A DNA stretch of 64,000 nt from Paractinoplanes toevensis (GCF_018332695.1 NZ_BOQN01000053.1:1-64000), one strand, 5' to 3'. Positions 22,745 to 31,270 are shown, counted from the stretch's first letter. Made by a program: numbers and translations. Notes: a model not told the origin generated them from the letters alone.

Positions 22745-24022
22745 TTATCGGAGCAGCGAGAGAACGTTCTGCGCCGACTGGTTGGCCTGGGACAGCATCG
22801 ACGTGCCGGCCTGGGTGAGGATCTGAGCACGGGTGAAGGAGACCATCTCCTGCGCCATGTCGGTGTCCCGGATGCGGGACTCCGACGCGGACAGGTTCTC
22901 CACCGCCACGTTGAGGTTGTTGATGGTGTGCTCGAAGCGGTTCTGGTAGGCACCGAGCGAGGCGCGCTGGTCGGAGACCGTGGTGAGCGCCTTGTCCAGC
23001 GTGGTGATCGCGCTGGTCGGGTCGGTGGTCAGGTCGACCGTCTTGGTGCCCAGCGTGCCCGAGTCGACGGCGCCGATGCTGAACGCGATGCGCTCCTTGG
23101 CGTTGGCGCCGACCTGGAACTGGCCGGTGTTGCCGCCGCTCACGTCGGCCAGGGTCGTCGCGACGTCGATCTTCAGGTCGGCGAGGGCCGTGGTGCCGTC
23201 GTCGGCCGCGGTGAAGTCGCCGACGCCCTGCAGCTGGTAGGACGTGGTTCCGTCCTTGGTGGTGGTGGAGGTCATGCTGACCTCGTTGCCCTGCAGGTTG
23301 TAGTCCCGCAGCGCCGAGCCGACCGCCTCGTTGAACCGCTTGACGACGTCCGCCGGGCTGGTGTCGTCGGCGCTGCCCGCGACGGTGACCGTGATGCCCT
23401 TGCCACCGTTGAGGGTGGTGAGGTCGACGGTGCTGCCGTCCTTCTGGGTGATCGTCGTCTGGCCGCTGATCTTCGTGAGGTCGACGGTGTAGCTGCCCTG
23501 CGCGCTGGCCGGAACGACCGGCAGGCCATTGGCGCCGGCGACCTGGGTGTTGGCCGGCGTGGTGGTGTCGAGCGCGGTGCGCTTGGTGGCGCCGAAACTG
23601 CCGTCGAGCAGCTTGGCCTTGCCGAAGGCGGTGGTGCTGCCGATGCGGTCGAGCTCCGCGTTCAGCTGCGTCATCTCCTTGTTGGCGGCCGAGGCGGCTT
23701 CCTTGTCGGTGGCGCCGTTGTTGGCGGACTGGACCGACAGGTCACGCATGCGCTGCAGGATCGTGGTGACCTCGTTGAGCGCGCCCTCAGCGGTCTGCGC
23801 GACGCTGACGCCGTCCTGGGTGTTGCGCACGGCGACCTTGAGACCGCCGACCTGTGCGCGCAGACCCTCGGAGATCGAGAGGCCGGCCGCGTCGTCCGCC
23901 GCCCGGTTGATGCGGAAACCGCTGGACAACTTCTCCAGCGACTTCGACATCTGCCCGTCGGTGACCGACAGGTTGCGGTAGGCGTTCTGCGCGGCGATGT
24001 TCTGGTTGATACGGAGACCCAT
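22745..24022 (-). CDS. fliC: Flagellin FliC
   Basis: The filament protein, 425 residues. Conserved D0/D1 ends are clear: N-terminus 'LRINQNIAAQNAYRNLS' with 'LSSGFRINRAADDAAGLSIS', and C-terminus 'NLSASESRIRDTDMAQEM' ending in 'SAQNVLSLLR'. The central 200 residues are a variable Thr/Gly/Asp-rich domain exposed on the filament. The ATG (24022) has a near-perfect AAGGAGG 8 bases upstream, in keeping with very high expression. The leader of about 110 bases contains GGA motifs that could bind CsrA. FliW and CsrA, the flagellin homeostasis pair, are encoded 3-4 kb away. Confidence 0.98.
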   Translation of the reverse strand: MGLRINQNIAAQNAYRNLSVTDGQMSKSLEKLSSGFRINRAADDAAGLSISEGLRAQVGGLKVAVRNTQDGVSVAQTAEGALNEVTTILQRMRDLSVQSANNGATDKEAASAANKEMTQLNAELDRIGSTTAFGKAKLLDGSFGATKRTALDTTTPANTQVAGANGLPVVPASAQGSYTVDLTKISGQTTITQKDGSTVDLTTLNGGKGITVTVAGSADDTSPADVVKRFNEAVGSALRDYNLQGNEVSMTSTTTKDGTTSYQLQGVGDFTAADDGTTALADLKIDVATTLADVSGGNTGQFQVGANAKERIAFSIGAVDSGTLGTKTVDLTTDPTSAITTLDKALTTVSDQRASLGAYQNRFEHTINNLNVAVENLSASESRIRDTDMAQEMVSFTRAQILTQAGTSMLSQANQSAQNVLSLLR

Positions 24023-24056
24023 TGGTAATTCCTCCTTGAGCGGGGTCTTTCCGGCC

Positions 24057-24063
24057 CATCCGT
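24057..24063 (-). promoter_or_regulatory. Candidate CsrA-binding site in the fliC leader
   Basis: Minus-strand ACGGATG resembles the ARGGAUG core recognised by CsrA. A second GGA lies in the fliC ribosome site about 25-30 bases downstream. Paired sites, one covering the ribosome site, are the known arrangement for CsrA control of flagellin in Bacillus. Short motif, so tentative. Confidence 0.35.
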
Positions 24064-24139
24064 GAGGCCGTGGCGATACGCCGGGTCCGATCGGCGTGCC
24101 GCCGACGGTCATTGAGCAGTCTCTGAGATTTCTTCGCAC

Positions 24140-24166
24140 TTTTCCGGCAAACCCGAAGAAACGTGA
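24140..24166 (-). promoter_or_regulatory. FliA-like promoter for fliC
   Basis: Minus strand: TTCA (24166-24163), 15 bases, GCCGGAAA (24147-24140). It gives a leader of roughly 110 bases before the flagellin ATG. A CTCA also occurs five bases further upstream but at too long a spacing. Confidence 0.5.
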
Positions 24167-24189
24167 AATGAGCTGATCGGGCCAAATTC

Positions 24190-24217
24190 CTCAGCGGCGG
24201 GGCGGACGTGCCGACCT
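24190..24217 (+). promoter_or_regulatory. FliA-like promoter for flgN-flgK-flgL-fliW
   Basis: CTCA (24190-24193), 16 bases, GCCGACCT (24210-24217), about 57 bases before the flgN start. It is divergent from the fliC promoter; the two -35-like elements are 23 bases apart. Confidence 0.55.
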
Positions 24218-24274
24218 GTCCGAATGAGCGGGCATGTCGAGGGGGCGTGCCCGACACCGAGACGGAGGACCAGG

Positions 24275-24760
24275 GTGAGCCTGACCGACCTGGCCAGCGT
24301 CCTGTGGCGTTCACGTGAGCTGCTGGAGATGCTGCTGTTCAAGCTTGAGGAGGAGCAGTTGCTCCTCGCGTCCAACCGCTCCCGCTGGCTCAGCCACGCC
24401 ACCCGCGAGGTTGAGGTGGTCCTCGACCAGATCCGGCAGACCGAGGTCATCCGGGCCGCCTACGCGCAGGACGTCGCGGTCGAGCTCGGGCTCGGTGCGG
24501 AGGCCTCCCTCGGTGAACTGGCCGACGCCGCGCCGCCCCCCTGGTCCGATCTTTTGCACCAGCACCGCAAGGCGTTCCTGATGCTGACCTCCGAGATCAG
24601 CGCGCTCGCCGATGTGAACCGGGACCTGCTCACCGCCGGCCAGCGCGCAGCACGCGAAACCATGCTCGCGTTCGCCGAAACTGTGGAAACGTACGGACCG
24701 CAAGGCCAGACCGTTTCCGGCGGCGTGCGCCGCTCCAGCCTGGTTGACGAGGCGATCTGA
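24275..24760 (+). CDS. flgN: FlgN-like chaperone for hook-filament junction proteins
   Basis: A 161-residue, mostly helical protein directly before flgK and flgL, the place of the FlgN chaperone. It begins 'MSLTDLASVLWRSRELLEMLL' (first 21 shortened) with Leu/Glu-rich helices ('FKLEEEQLLLASNRSRWLS'), as in the FlgN family. The GTG at 24275 was chosen because GGAGG lies 6-8 bases upstream. An earlier in-frame ATG at 24224 falls next to the expected transcription start and has no ribosome site. FlgN keeps FlgK and FlgL export-ready. Confidence 0.8.
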   Translation: MSLTDLASVLWRSRELLEMLLFKLEEEQLLLASNRSRWLSHATREVEVVLDQIRQTEVIRAAYAQDVAVELGLGAEASLGELADAAPPPWSDLLHQHRKAFLMLTSEISALADVNRDLLTAGQRAARETMLAFAETVETYGPQGQTVSGGVRRSSLVDEAI

Positions 24761-24761
24761 T

Positions 24762-26192
24762 ATGGCTAGCACTTTCGGCGGTATCAACACGGCGCTCAGC
24801 TCGCTCTACGCGCAGCGGCGAGGCCTGGACATCACCGGTCAGAACATCGCGAACGCGAATACCGAGGGTTACACCCGGCAGCGCATTCGGATGCAGTCCC
24901 AGACCGGCAGCCTGAACCCGGGCGTCTACTCCACGACCGATCAGGTCGGCAACGGTGTCACGGTCGCCGCGATCGAGCGGGGCCGTAACCAGTACCTCGA
25001 GGACCGCGGTCGCACCGAGCACGCGAGCTCGGCCTACCTGGCCAACACCAAGGGCACCTACGACCAGGTCGAGAGCGTGCTCGCCGAGCCGAGCGACACC
25101 GCTCTCCAGGCCCGGCTGCACGACATGTGGGACGGCTGGAACGACGTCGCCAACAACTGGCAGGACCCCTCGACCCGCAGCGCCCTCATCGAGCGCAGCC
25201 ACACCGTCGCCACCACCCTGAACGACACGTACACCTCCCTCTCGCATCACTTCGACGACCAACACAACCAGATGGACGCGTACGTCACGCAGGTCAACAC
25301 CATGGCCGCCGGGATCGCCGACATGAACAACCAGATCGCGATCGCGCAGAAGGCCGGCCTGCCCGCCAACGAGCTCCAGGACGAGCGCGACCGCCAGGTC
25401 ATGCAGCTTTCCGAGCTGTCCGGGGCGACCGCGATCCTCAAGGACGACGGCACGGCCAACGTCTACATCGGCAACGTCGGCCTGGTCGAGGGCTTCAACG
25501 CCCGGAGCCTGGAGCTCGCCGGCCCGGGCACCCTGGACGAGGTCATGGCCTCGGGCGACAAGGTGTCGCTGAAGTGGACCGACACCGATACCGACGCGAG
25601 TGCCGGCGGCACCATGGGCGCGATGCTCGACTCGATGAACACCCTGCTGCCGGGCATCGTGAAGGACCTGGACAGCGTGGCCAAGGGCATCGCGGACACG
25701 GTGAACGGCACCATGTCGGCCGGGTACACGATCGACGGCAAGCCGGGCGACGGCAGCGACCCCGACGTGCCCCTGTTCTTCGACGGCACCACCGCCGCCA
25801 AGATCAAGGTGGCGCTCACCGACGCGTCGCAGGTCGCTTTCTCCCAGGGCAACCCCGACATGAACGGTACGGATCCCTCGCTCGACCACTACAACGCCGA
25901 CAAGCTGTCCGGCATGGGTGTCGACCCCAACGGGCCGGACGCGACGTACCAGTCGATGATCGGCCGGCTCGGTGTCTCGGCGCAGGCGACCGCCCGGCGC
26001 AGCGAGATCCAGGATTCGGTGACCGATCAGGTGGACTCGGCCCGGCAGGGCGAATCGGGGGTCAACCTCGACGAGGAAATGACCCATCTGCTCACCTACC
26101 AACGCGGTTATGAAGCGGCGTCGCGGGTGCTCACGACGATCGACTCGATGCTCGATCAGCTCATCAACCGCACCGGCCTGGTCGGCCGGTAA
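24762..26192 (+). CDS. flgK: Flagellar hook-associated protein 1, FlgK
   Basis: FlgK forms the first ring of the hook-filament junction. The 476-residue protein has the rod/hook N-terminal motif 'GLDITGQNIANANTEGYTRQ', the FlgK-type region 'DMWDGWNDVANNWQDPSTRS', and the C-terminal axial motif 'GVNLDEEMTHLLTYQRGYEA' followed by 'RVLTTIDSMLDQLIN'. I used ATG 24762 ('MASTFGGINTAL'), one base after the flgN stop; an upstream in-frame start overlaps flgN. Length is slightly below E. coli FlgK (547) because of a shorter middle domain. Confidence 0.97.
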   Translation: MASTFGGINTALSSLYAQRRGLDITGQNIANANTEGYTRQRIRMQSQTGSLNPGVYSTTDQVGNGVTVAAIERGRNQYLEDRGRTEHASSAYLANTKGTYDQVESVLAEPSDTALQARLHDMWDGWNDVANNWQDPSTRSALIERSHTVATTLNDTYTSLSHHFDDQHNQMDAYVTQVNTMAAGIADMNNQIAIAQKAGLPANELQDERDRQVMQLSELSGATAILKDDGTANVYIGNVGLVEGFNARSLELAGPGTLDEVMASGDKVSLKWTDTDTDASAGGTMGAMLDSMNTLLPGIVKDLDSVAKGIADTVNGTMSAGYTIDGKPGDGSDPDVPLFFDGTTAAKIKVALTDASQVAFSQGNPDMNGTDPSLDHYNADKLSGMGVDPNGPDATYQSMIGRLGVSAQATARRSEIQDSVTDQVDSARQGESGVNLDEEMTHLLTYQRGYEAASRVLTTIDSMLDQLINRTGLVGR

Positions 26193-26211
26193 TGGCGGGG
26201 AGAAATAACGC

Positions 26212-27126
26212 ATGACCATTCCCAGCAGGACCACCGAAACGAGCATGACCACCAAAGCGCTGGGCGATCTGCAGCGCTCCCTCGCTCGTGGACAGAAGCT
26301 TCAGACCCAGATCTCCAGCGGCAAATTGCTGAGCCGGCCGTCCGATTCGCCGACCGGCACGGTCACCTCGTTGCAGCTGCGCGGCGAGGTGCGGGCGACC
26401 CAGCAGTACGCGCGCAACGCCGACGACGGTCTCGGCTGGCTCGGCACCATTCAGGACAAGCTCGGCGACGCCTCGAGCACGATCATCCGGGTCCGCGATC
26501 TCACCGTGCAGGCCCTGAACTCGGCCAACAACGACCAGTCCCGTGAGGCGCTGGCCGTCGAGATCGACAACATTCGCCAGTCGATGCTCAGCGAGGCCAA
26601 CACCAAGTACCTGAATCGGCCGGTCTTCGGCGGCAGCACGCCCGGCTCGGTGGCGTACGCCGACGCGACCGACGGAAGTGGCGACATCGTGTTCGCCGGC
26701 AACAAGAATCAGACGACCCGGACGGTCGGTGCGAATGCGCAGGTACGCATCGAGATCAGCGGTCCGGAGGCATTCGGTGAGCCCGGTACCGATACCGAGC
26801 TCTTCGGCGTTCTGAAGAAGCTTTCCGCCGATATCCGCAGCGGCGATTCGGCCTCGTTGGACCAAAGCCTACAAAATCTGGATAGTGCCCACGATTTACT
26901 TAAATCCGCACTTTCGGATGTAGGCGCCCGATATAATCGGATTGAACAGATGAAGCAGTCCGCAGACGACCATCTGTTATCCGTGACGTCGCAGCTTTCC
27001 GACATCGAGGATGTCGATCTGCCTAAGGCGATCATGGAATTGCAGATCCAGCAGACCTCGTACCAGGCCGCCCTGGCCGCCACGGCCAAGGTGATCCAGC
27101 CCTCGCTCATCGATTTCCTGAGGTGA
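26212..27126 (+). CDS. flgL: Flagellar hook-associated protein 3, FlgL
   Basis: FlgL is the second junction protein between hook and filament, structurally related to flagellin. The 304-residue product begins 'RTTETSMTTKALGDLQRSLA' and shows the flagellin-like pattern 'QISSGKLLSRPSDSPTGTV'. Its C-terminal helix is 'MELQIQQTSYQAALAATAKV'. Length is close to E. coli FlgL (317). The 3' third (26,860-27,000) uses noticeably more AT-rich codons than its surroundings. The stop lies 2 bases before the fliW ATG. Confidence 0.95.
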   Translation: MTIPSRTTETSMTTKALGDLQRSLARGQKLQTQISSGKLLSRPSDSPTGTVTSLQLRGEVRATQQYARNADDGLGWLGTIQDKLGDASSTIIRVRDLTVQALNSANNDQSREALAVEIDNIRQSMLSEANTKYLNRPVFGGSTPGSVAYADATDGSGDIVFAGNKNQTTRTVGANAQVRIEISGPEAFGEPGTDTELFGVLKKLSADIRSGDSASLDQSLQNLDSAHDLLKSALSDVGARYNRIEQMKQSADDHLLSVTSQLSDIEDVDLPKAIMELQIQQTSYQAALAATAKVIQPSLIDFLR

Positions 27127-27128
27127 CC

Positions 27129-27566
27129 ATGAGTACTCGCACCGCGTCCCGACCGATTGAGGCGTCCATGATCGACCCGTCGCTGGGTCTGCCGACCATC
27201 ACGATGGCGGTGCCCATGCCCGGCTTCCCGGCACATCGGGAGTTCGTTCTGGTTCGTCTCAACGAGGACGGACTGCTTTACGCTTTCACGTCCATCCAGG
27301 ACCCGGACCTGCGCTTCCTGGTGGCCCCGCCGGAGCCGTTCTTCCCGGACTACGCCCCGGAGATCGAGAACGAGGTCTTCGCGGCGCTGAACTCGAAGGA
27401 CCCCGACCGGCTGCTGCTGATGACGGTCATCACGGCCGGCACCGACGAGACCACGGCCAACCTGATGGCACCGATCGTGGTCGACCGGGACACCCACCGG
27501 GCCATGCAGGTCGTGCTCAGCGGTTCCGGTTACCCGGTCCGCGCGATCATGCACCGGGCCTACTGA
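27129..27566 (+). CDS. fliW: Flagellar assembly factor FliW
   Basis: FliW binds CsrA and flagellin in turn, so that free flagellin relieves CsrA repression of its own translation. The 145-residue protein has the FliW core 'GFPAHREFVLVRLNEDGLLYAFTS', shortened, with 'DPDLRFLVAPPEPFFPDYAP' and 'RLLLMTVITAG', plus the C-terminal 'TANLMAPIVVDRDTHRAMQV'. ATG 27129 is chosen with GAGG five bases upstream; GTG 27123 inside the flgL stop is the alternative. csrA follows after a terminator. Confidence 0.95.
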   Translation: MSTRTASRPIEASMIDPSLGLPTITMAVPMPGFPAHREFVLVRLNEDGLLYAFTSIQDPDLRFLVAPPEPFFPDYAPEIENEVFAALNSKDPDRLLLMTVITAGTDETTANLMAPIVVDRDTHRAMQVVLSGSGYPVRAIMHRAY

Positions 27567-27578
27567 CGTCCCGTCGGC

Positions 27579-27607
27579 GGCGCGGTCGCCCGGTCCGCGA
27601 CCGCGCC
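27579..27607 (+). terminator. Terminator between fliW and csrA
   Basis: A perfect 11-bp GC stem (27579-27589 against 27597-27607), loop of 7, followed by TTTCGCGTT. It lies 12 bases after fliW and would reduce read-through into csrA, allowing separate dosing of the FliW-CsrA pair. Confidence 0.78.
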
Positions 27608-27648
27608 TTTCGCGTTGCTGTCCGTCCACGGATGGGGGAGGGCACCGG

Positions 27649-27891
27649 ATGCTTGTGCTGACTCGCCGAGCCGGCGAGAGCGTGATGATCGGGAACGACG
27701 TGATCATCACGGTGCTCGAGGCGCGCGGGGATGTCATCCGGCTGGGCATCCAAGCCCCGCGCGACATTCAGGTCCATCGTGAGGAAGTGTTCCGGGAGTT
27801 GCAGGCGGCCAACCGCGAGGCGGCCTCGCCCACCGACGATGCGGTCCGGGCGATCACGAAGATGCTGCAGTCGCCGGAGGAATCCGGCTGA
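27649..27891 (+). CDS. csrA: Carbon storage / translational regulator CsrA
   Basis: CsrA is a small RNA-binding dimer that covers GGA motifs at ribosome sites. The 80-residue protein begins with the hallmark 'MLVLTRRAGESVMIGNDV' and continues 'VRLGIQAPRDIQVHREEV' with only small changes. The tail (residues 56-80) is longer than in E. coli CsrA. 'GGGGGAGGG' precedes the ATG. With fliW next door, its main target is expected to be fliC mRNA. Confidence 0.97.
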   Translation: MLVLTRRAGESVMIGNDVIITVLEARGDVIRLGIQAPRDIQVHREEVFRELQAANREAASPTDDAVRAITKMLQSPEESG

Positions 27892-27945
27892 TCGGGGGTG
27901 CCCCGGTGCATCGCGCCGGGGCCTACCCGGATCCTGGGGGGATCG

Positions 27946-29505
27946 ATGGCGCGACTGGCAGATATCGGCATCGCCAAGCGGCTCACGCTGATCGTGGCGA
28001 TCGGTGCGGTCGTGCTGGCGGCTCTCGCCGTGATCACGGTGATCAGCCAGAGCAAGATGACCAGCCAGGGTCTGAAACTGGTCGGCCTGCAGGCCGGAGC
28101 GTCCGCGCTCAACCACCTGGACACCCGGCAGAGCGAACTGAAGGTGGACGCCTACCGCTCCGCTCTCGGCCAGGACGTGACCCAGGACGTCAGCGACGAC
28201 GTGGACTCCTCCACCGAGGCCGCGGACGCGGTCGAGGCCGCCGGGATGCCGGCCGATCTCACCGCGAAGTTCGCCGGTTACCGGGCCGACTTCACGTCGT
28301 TCAGCGACTTCATCACCCAGTTCGCGGCCGACGCCAAGATGAACGTGGCGTCCGTGCAGTCGCGGCTCGACGAGATCTCCGAGCGCAACCACGTCACCGA
28401 CGATGAACTCGGCGGTCTGGTCGACGAGGTGAGCGCCCTGGTCGTCGCGGAACGCGCCGAACTGCGGCACATCTCGAGCACCACCCAGTGGACCGTGCTC
28501 ATCGTCTCCGGGGTCGGCCTGATCGTGATGATCGCGCTGGCCGTGCCGATGGCCCGCTCGATCCTGGTCCCGGTTCGCCGGCTCGGTGCCGTCATCGACC
28601 AGGTCGCGGCCGGCGACCTCACCGCGCGCAGCGGCATCACCAGTCGCGACGAACTCGGCCGGATGGCCGGTGGCCTGGATGGTGCGCTCGACTCGATCCA
28701 CCATTCCCTGGAGACCATCGGCAAGGACGCGGACCAGCTGGCCAGCGCGGCCGGCGAGCTGTCCGCGGTGGCCGCCCAGATCGCCGAGGCGGCAGGCGAC
28801 ACCGACCGGCAGACGTCGGCGGCCTCGGCCGAGGCCGAGGAGATCTCCCGCAACGTGCAATCGGTCGCGGCCGGTTCCGAGGAGATGGGTCTCTCGATCC
28901 GGGAGATCTCCCACAACACCAGCGAGGCGGCCCAGATCGCGGCGATCGCGGTGTCCGAGGCGGCCCGGGCCACCGAGACGATCCGCCAGCTCGGCACCTC
29001 CTCCGAGGAGATCGGCAACGTGATCAAGCTGATCACCTCGATCGCCGAGCAGACCAACCTCCTCGCGCTGAACGCCACCATCGAGGCCGCCCGGGCGGGC
29101 GAGGCCGGCAAGGGCTTCGCGGTGGTCGCCTCCGAGGTCAAGGACCTCGCCCAGGAGACCGCCAAGGCGACCGAGGACATCGGCACCCGGGTCAACGCGA
29201 TCCAGCAGGACACCGGCGGGGCGGTCGAGGTGATCTCCCGCATCTCCGAGGTCATCGCGCAGATCAACGACTTCCAGACCACCATCGCCAGCGCGGTCGA
29301 ACAGCAGACCGCGACCACCGGCGAGATGAGCCGCAGCATCGCCGAGGTGGCCAGCGGCTCGTCCCGGATCGCGCACAACATCTCCGACGTCGCCGCGGCC
29401 AGCGCCTCGGCGGTGCAGGGCGTCGAGCAGACCCGCGAGGCCTCCACCGAGGTCGCGCGCACCGCCGATGACCTGCGCGGACTCGTTGGAGCGTTCCGCC
29501 TCTGA
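27946..29505 (+). CDS. Methyl-accepting chemotaxis protein
   Basis: A 519-residue membrane chemoreceptor. A first membrane helix (about residues 13-36) is followed by a four-helix-type sensor region (about 37-180) and a second helix ('WTVLIVSGVGLIVMIALAVP'). A HAMP domain and a cytoplasmic signalling domain follow, the latter with the conserved hairpin 'QTNLLALNATIEAARAGEAG' and 'GFAVVASEVKDLAQET'. No CheR/CheB-tethering pentapeptide is seen at the end ('GLVGAFRL'). ATG 27946 was chosen for its G-rich ribosome site ('TGGGGGGA'). No cheA, cheW or cheY lies in the window, so its partners must be encoded elsewhere. Confidence 0.94.
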   Translation: MARLADIGIAKRLTLIVAIGAVVLAALAVITVISQSKMTSQGLKLVGLQAGASALNHLDTRQSELKVDAYRSALGQDVTQDVSDDVDSSTEAADAVEAAGMPADLTAKFAGYRADFTSFSDFITQFAADAKMNVASVQSRLDEISERNHVTDDELGGLVDEVSALVVAERAELRHISSTTQWTVLIVSGVGLIVMIALAVPMARSILVPVRRLGAVIDQVAAGDLTARSGITSRDELGRMAGGLDGALDSIHHSLETIGKDADQLASAAGELSAVAAQIAEAAGDTDRQTSAASAEAEEISRNVQSVAAGSEEMGLSIREISHNTSEAAQIAAIAVSEAARATETIRQLGTSSEEIGNVIKLITSIAEQTNLLALNATIEAARAGEAGKGFAVVASEVKDLAQETAKATEDIGTRVNAIQQDTGGAVEVISRISEVIAQINDFQTTIASAVEQQTATTGEMSRSIAEVASGSSRIAHNISDVAAASASAVQGVEQTREASTEVARTADDLRGLVGAFRL

Positions 29506-29606
29506 GCGGCTTTGTGAAACCGGACTGCACCGCCCGACGACCGGGCCTGTCAACACCGCTCCCGCATTCTGTACCAGGACGGAAGATCTCGAGCCTGGGA
29601 GAAATA

Positions 29607-30332
29607 GTGGGCGCAGAGCGGGAAACAGTGATCGAGGCGCTGGACCTTACGGTGGACGCACATGCGCACACCGGGTTCGCGGCCGGTCGCGACAGTGTCG
29701 GCGTGGTCGTCTCGGCCGCCGACCGGGCCGGGCTCACCGCGCTCACCTTCGCCGACCAGGTCGGCCCGGACACCACCTGGCTGCCGGCCTACGCCGACGC
29801 GGTGCGCCGGGCGCAGCTGCGCACCGAGATGACCCTGCGGGTCGCCGCCGAGGTCGAGGTGGTGCAGCCGGACGGCTGGCTGGCCTGGCCCGCCGACCTG
29901 GGACCGCTGGAGGCCATCTCGGTCGCCGTCTCCCGCCTGCCGCTGGCCACCGGTCCGCTCGCCCCGCGCGAGGTGCGCGCGATGCTGAGCGCCGGCGAGC
30001 TGACCGCCGAGCAGGTCGCCGAGAGCGTCATCGTCGCCACCGTGCGTGGTCTCGAGCGGGCCTCCCGCTATGCCCCGACCCAGCTGGCCCGCCCGCTGAG
30101 CCTGCTCGCCCAGGTCGGCCTGGACGACGCCGCGATCACCCCGGACATGGTCGACGCGCTCGCCGCGGCCTGCCGGGAGACCGGCACGATCGTCGAGGTC
30201 AGCGAGGCGTGGCGGTGCCCGTCGGCGCGGATCGTCGCGCTGTTGCGCGCGGCACGGGTGACGCTGGTTCCCGCGAGTGACGCCCGGTACGCGGCCGAGG
30301 TCGGCCAGTGGCAGTACCTGCGCCGGGTATGA
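29607..30332 (+). CDS. PHP-domain protein
   Basis: A 241-residue protein resembling the PHP superfamily of metal-dependent phosphoesterases. 'TVDAHAHTGFAAGRDSVG' matches the first metal-binding motif (DxHxH), followed by 'AADRAGLTALTFADQV' and 'RVAAEVEV', where PHP proteins have a metal-binding Glu. The C-terminal 'VEVSEAWRCPSARIVALL' and 'LVPASDARYAAEVGQW' fit the later motifs. Start GTG 29607 has GGGAGA 6 bases upstream. The substrate cannot be told from sequence. It stands between the chemoreceptor and an SRPBCC gene, and a flagellar role is not shown. Confidence 0.7.
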   Translation: MGAERETVIEALDLTVDAHAHTGFAAGRDSVGVVVSAADRAGLTALTFADQVGPDTTWLPAYADAVRRAQLRTEMTLRVAAEVEVVQPDGWLAWPADLGPLEAISVAVSRLPLATGPLAPREVRAMLSAGELTAEQVAESVIVATVRGLERASRYAPTQLARPLSLLAQVGLDDAAITPDMVDALAAACRETGTIVEVSEAWRCPSARIVALLRAARVTLVPASDARYAAEVGQWQYLRRV

Positions 30333-30413
30333 CCGAAACAGAACACGATCAGTAGTCGTCTCCGTACGCTCGATCATGCCCGGTTGAAGCATCCGAAGCA
30401 TGGGAGAGATGCG

Positions 30414-31256
30414 ATGAGTATGGTTCAGCAGGCCATCGAGGTGAGTGCACCGCTGCACACGGTGTACGAGCAGCTCGCCGCGTTCGAGAACTACCCACGG
30501 TTCATGAGCGGCGTCCGCCAGGTCACCCCGATCGGCCTCGACCAGACACACTGGATCATGGACGTCGACGGGAAGCGGCGCGAGTTCGACGCGCAGATCA
30601 CCGAGCGGTCCATCGACGAGCGGGTCTCCTGGTCGACCATGGAGGGGCCGCTGCTTGCCGAGACGCTCACGCTGCGTCCGCTGGGCGAGACGAAGACGCA
30701 GATCGTCGCCCAGCTCGAGGCGGACATCGCCTTTCTGATGCCGAGCGACCGGCACGGCCAGGCGTCGCTGACCAGGCGGCTGAAGGAAGATCTGACCACG
30801 TTCAAGGGTCTGGTGGAGAGCGGCGTGCTCGGCGGCCGGGCCAAGCCGATCGGCGGCGCGACCCGCCCGTCACCGAAGCGGCCGCTGCCCGGGGCCAGCA
30901 CCAAGACGCTCGCGGCGAACGCCAGCCCGGCAAGCGTGGCCGCCCGGATCCGTAACCGCAATCCACACCCGGGGGCCGGCTGGGGAACGAGTGCGGCCGA
31001 GCGGAGCAACTCGAGCCGGGTCGACCTTCCCCGCCACAACCTCGGCACCACTGTGGACATCACCACCGCGCCCGGCATCAACGACGAGCACGATCTCGAC
31101 GACGTGCTGGCGCCCGGGCGGCGGATCGGCCGGGCCGGCCCGGTCAGCGGCGGCGCGGCCGGCACCGCTCGGATGGGTGGCCGCACCACGCACAAGGACG
31201 CCTGGGGAGACGGCATGATCAACGAAGAGGACCGGGGCTCGGCCCACGACATGTGA
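30414..31256 (+). CDS. SRPBCC-family (polyketide cyclase-like) protein
   Basis: The first 150 residues form a START/SRPBCC fold: 'QQAIEVSAPLHTVYEQLAAF', 'NYPRFMSGVRQVTPIG', 'RVSWSTMEGPLLAETLTLRP'. Such domains bind hydrophobic ligands or act as coenzyme Q-binding (COQ10-like) proteins. The remaining 130 residues are low-complexity, rich in Arg, Gly and Ala, ending 'WGDGMINEEDRGSAHDM'. ATG 30414 has GGGAGAG 6 bases upstream. A perfect terminator follows. The ligand is unknown. Confidence 0.72.
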   Translation: MSMVQQAIEVSAPLHTVYEQLAAFENYPRFMSGVRQVTPIGLDQTHWIMDVDGKRREFDAQITERSIDERVSWSTMEGPLLAETLTLRPLGETKTQIVAQLEADIAFLMPSDRHGQASLTRRLKEDLTTFKGLVESGVLGGRAKPIGGATRPSPKRPLPGASTKTLAANASPASVAARIRNRNPHPGAGWGTSAAERSNSSRVDLPRHNLGTTVDITTAPGINDEHDLDDVLAPGRRIGRAGPVSGGAAGTARMGGRTTHKDAWGDGMINEEDRGSAHDM

Positions 31257-31270
31257 TCGACCGCTGAGGA

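Noticed and set aside
27900..27922. A hairpin (GCCCCGG/CCGGGGC) between csrA and the chemoreceptor gene as a terminator
   Set aside because: The stem is only 7 bp with no T-run. It may fold in the message but is not supported as a terminator.
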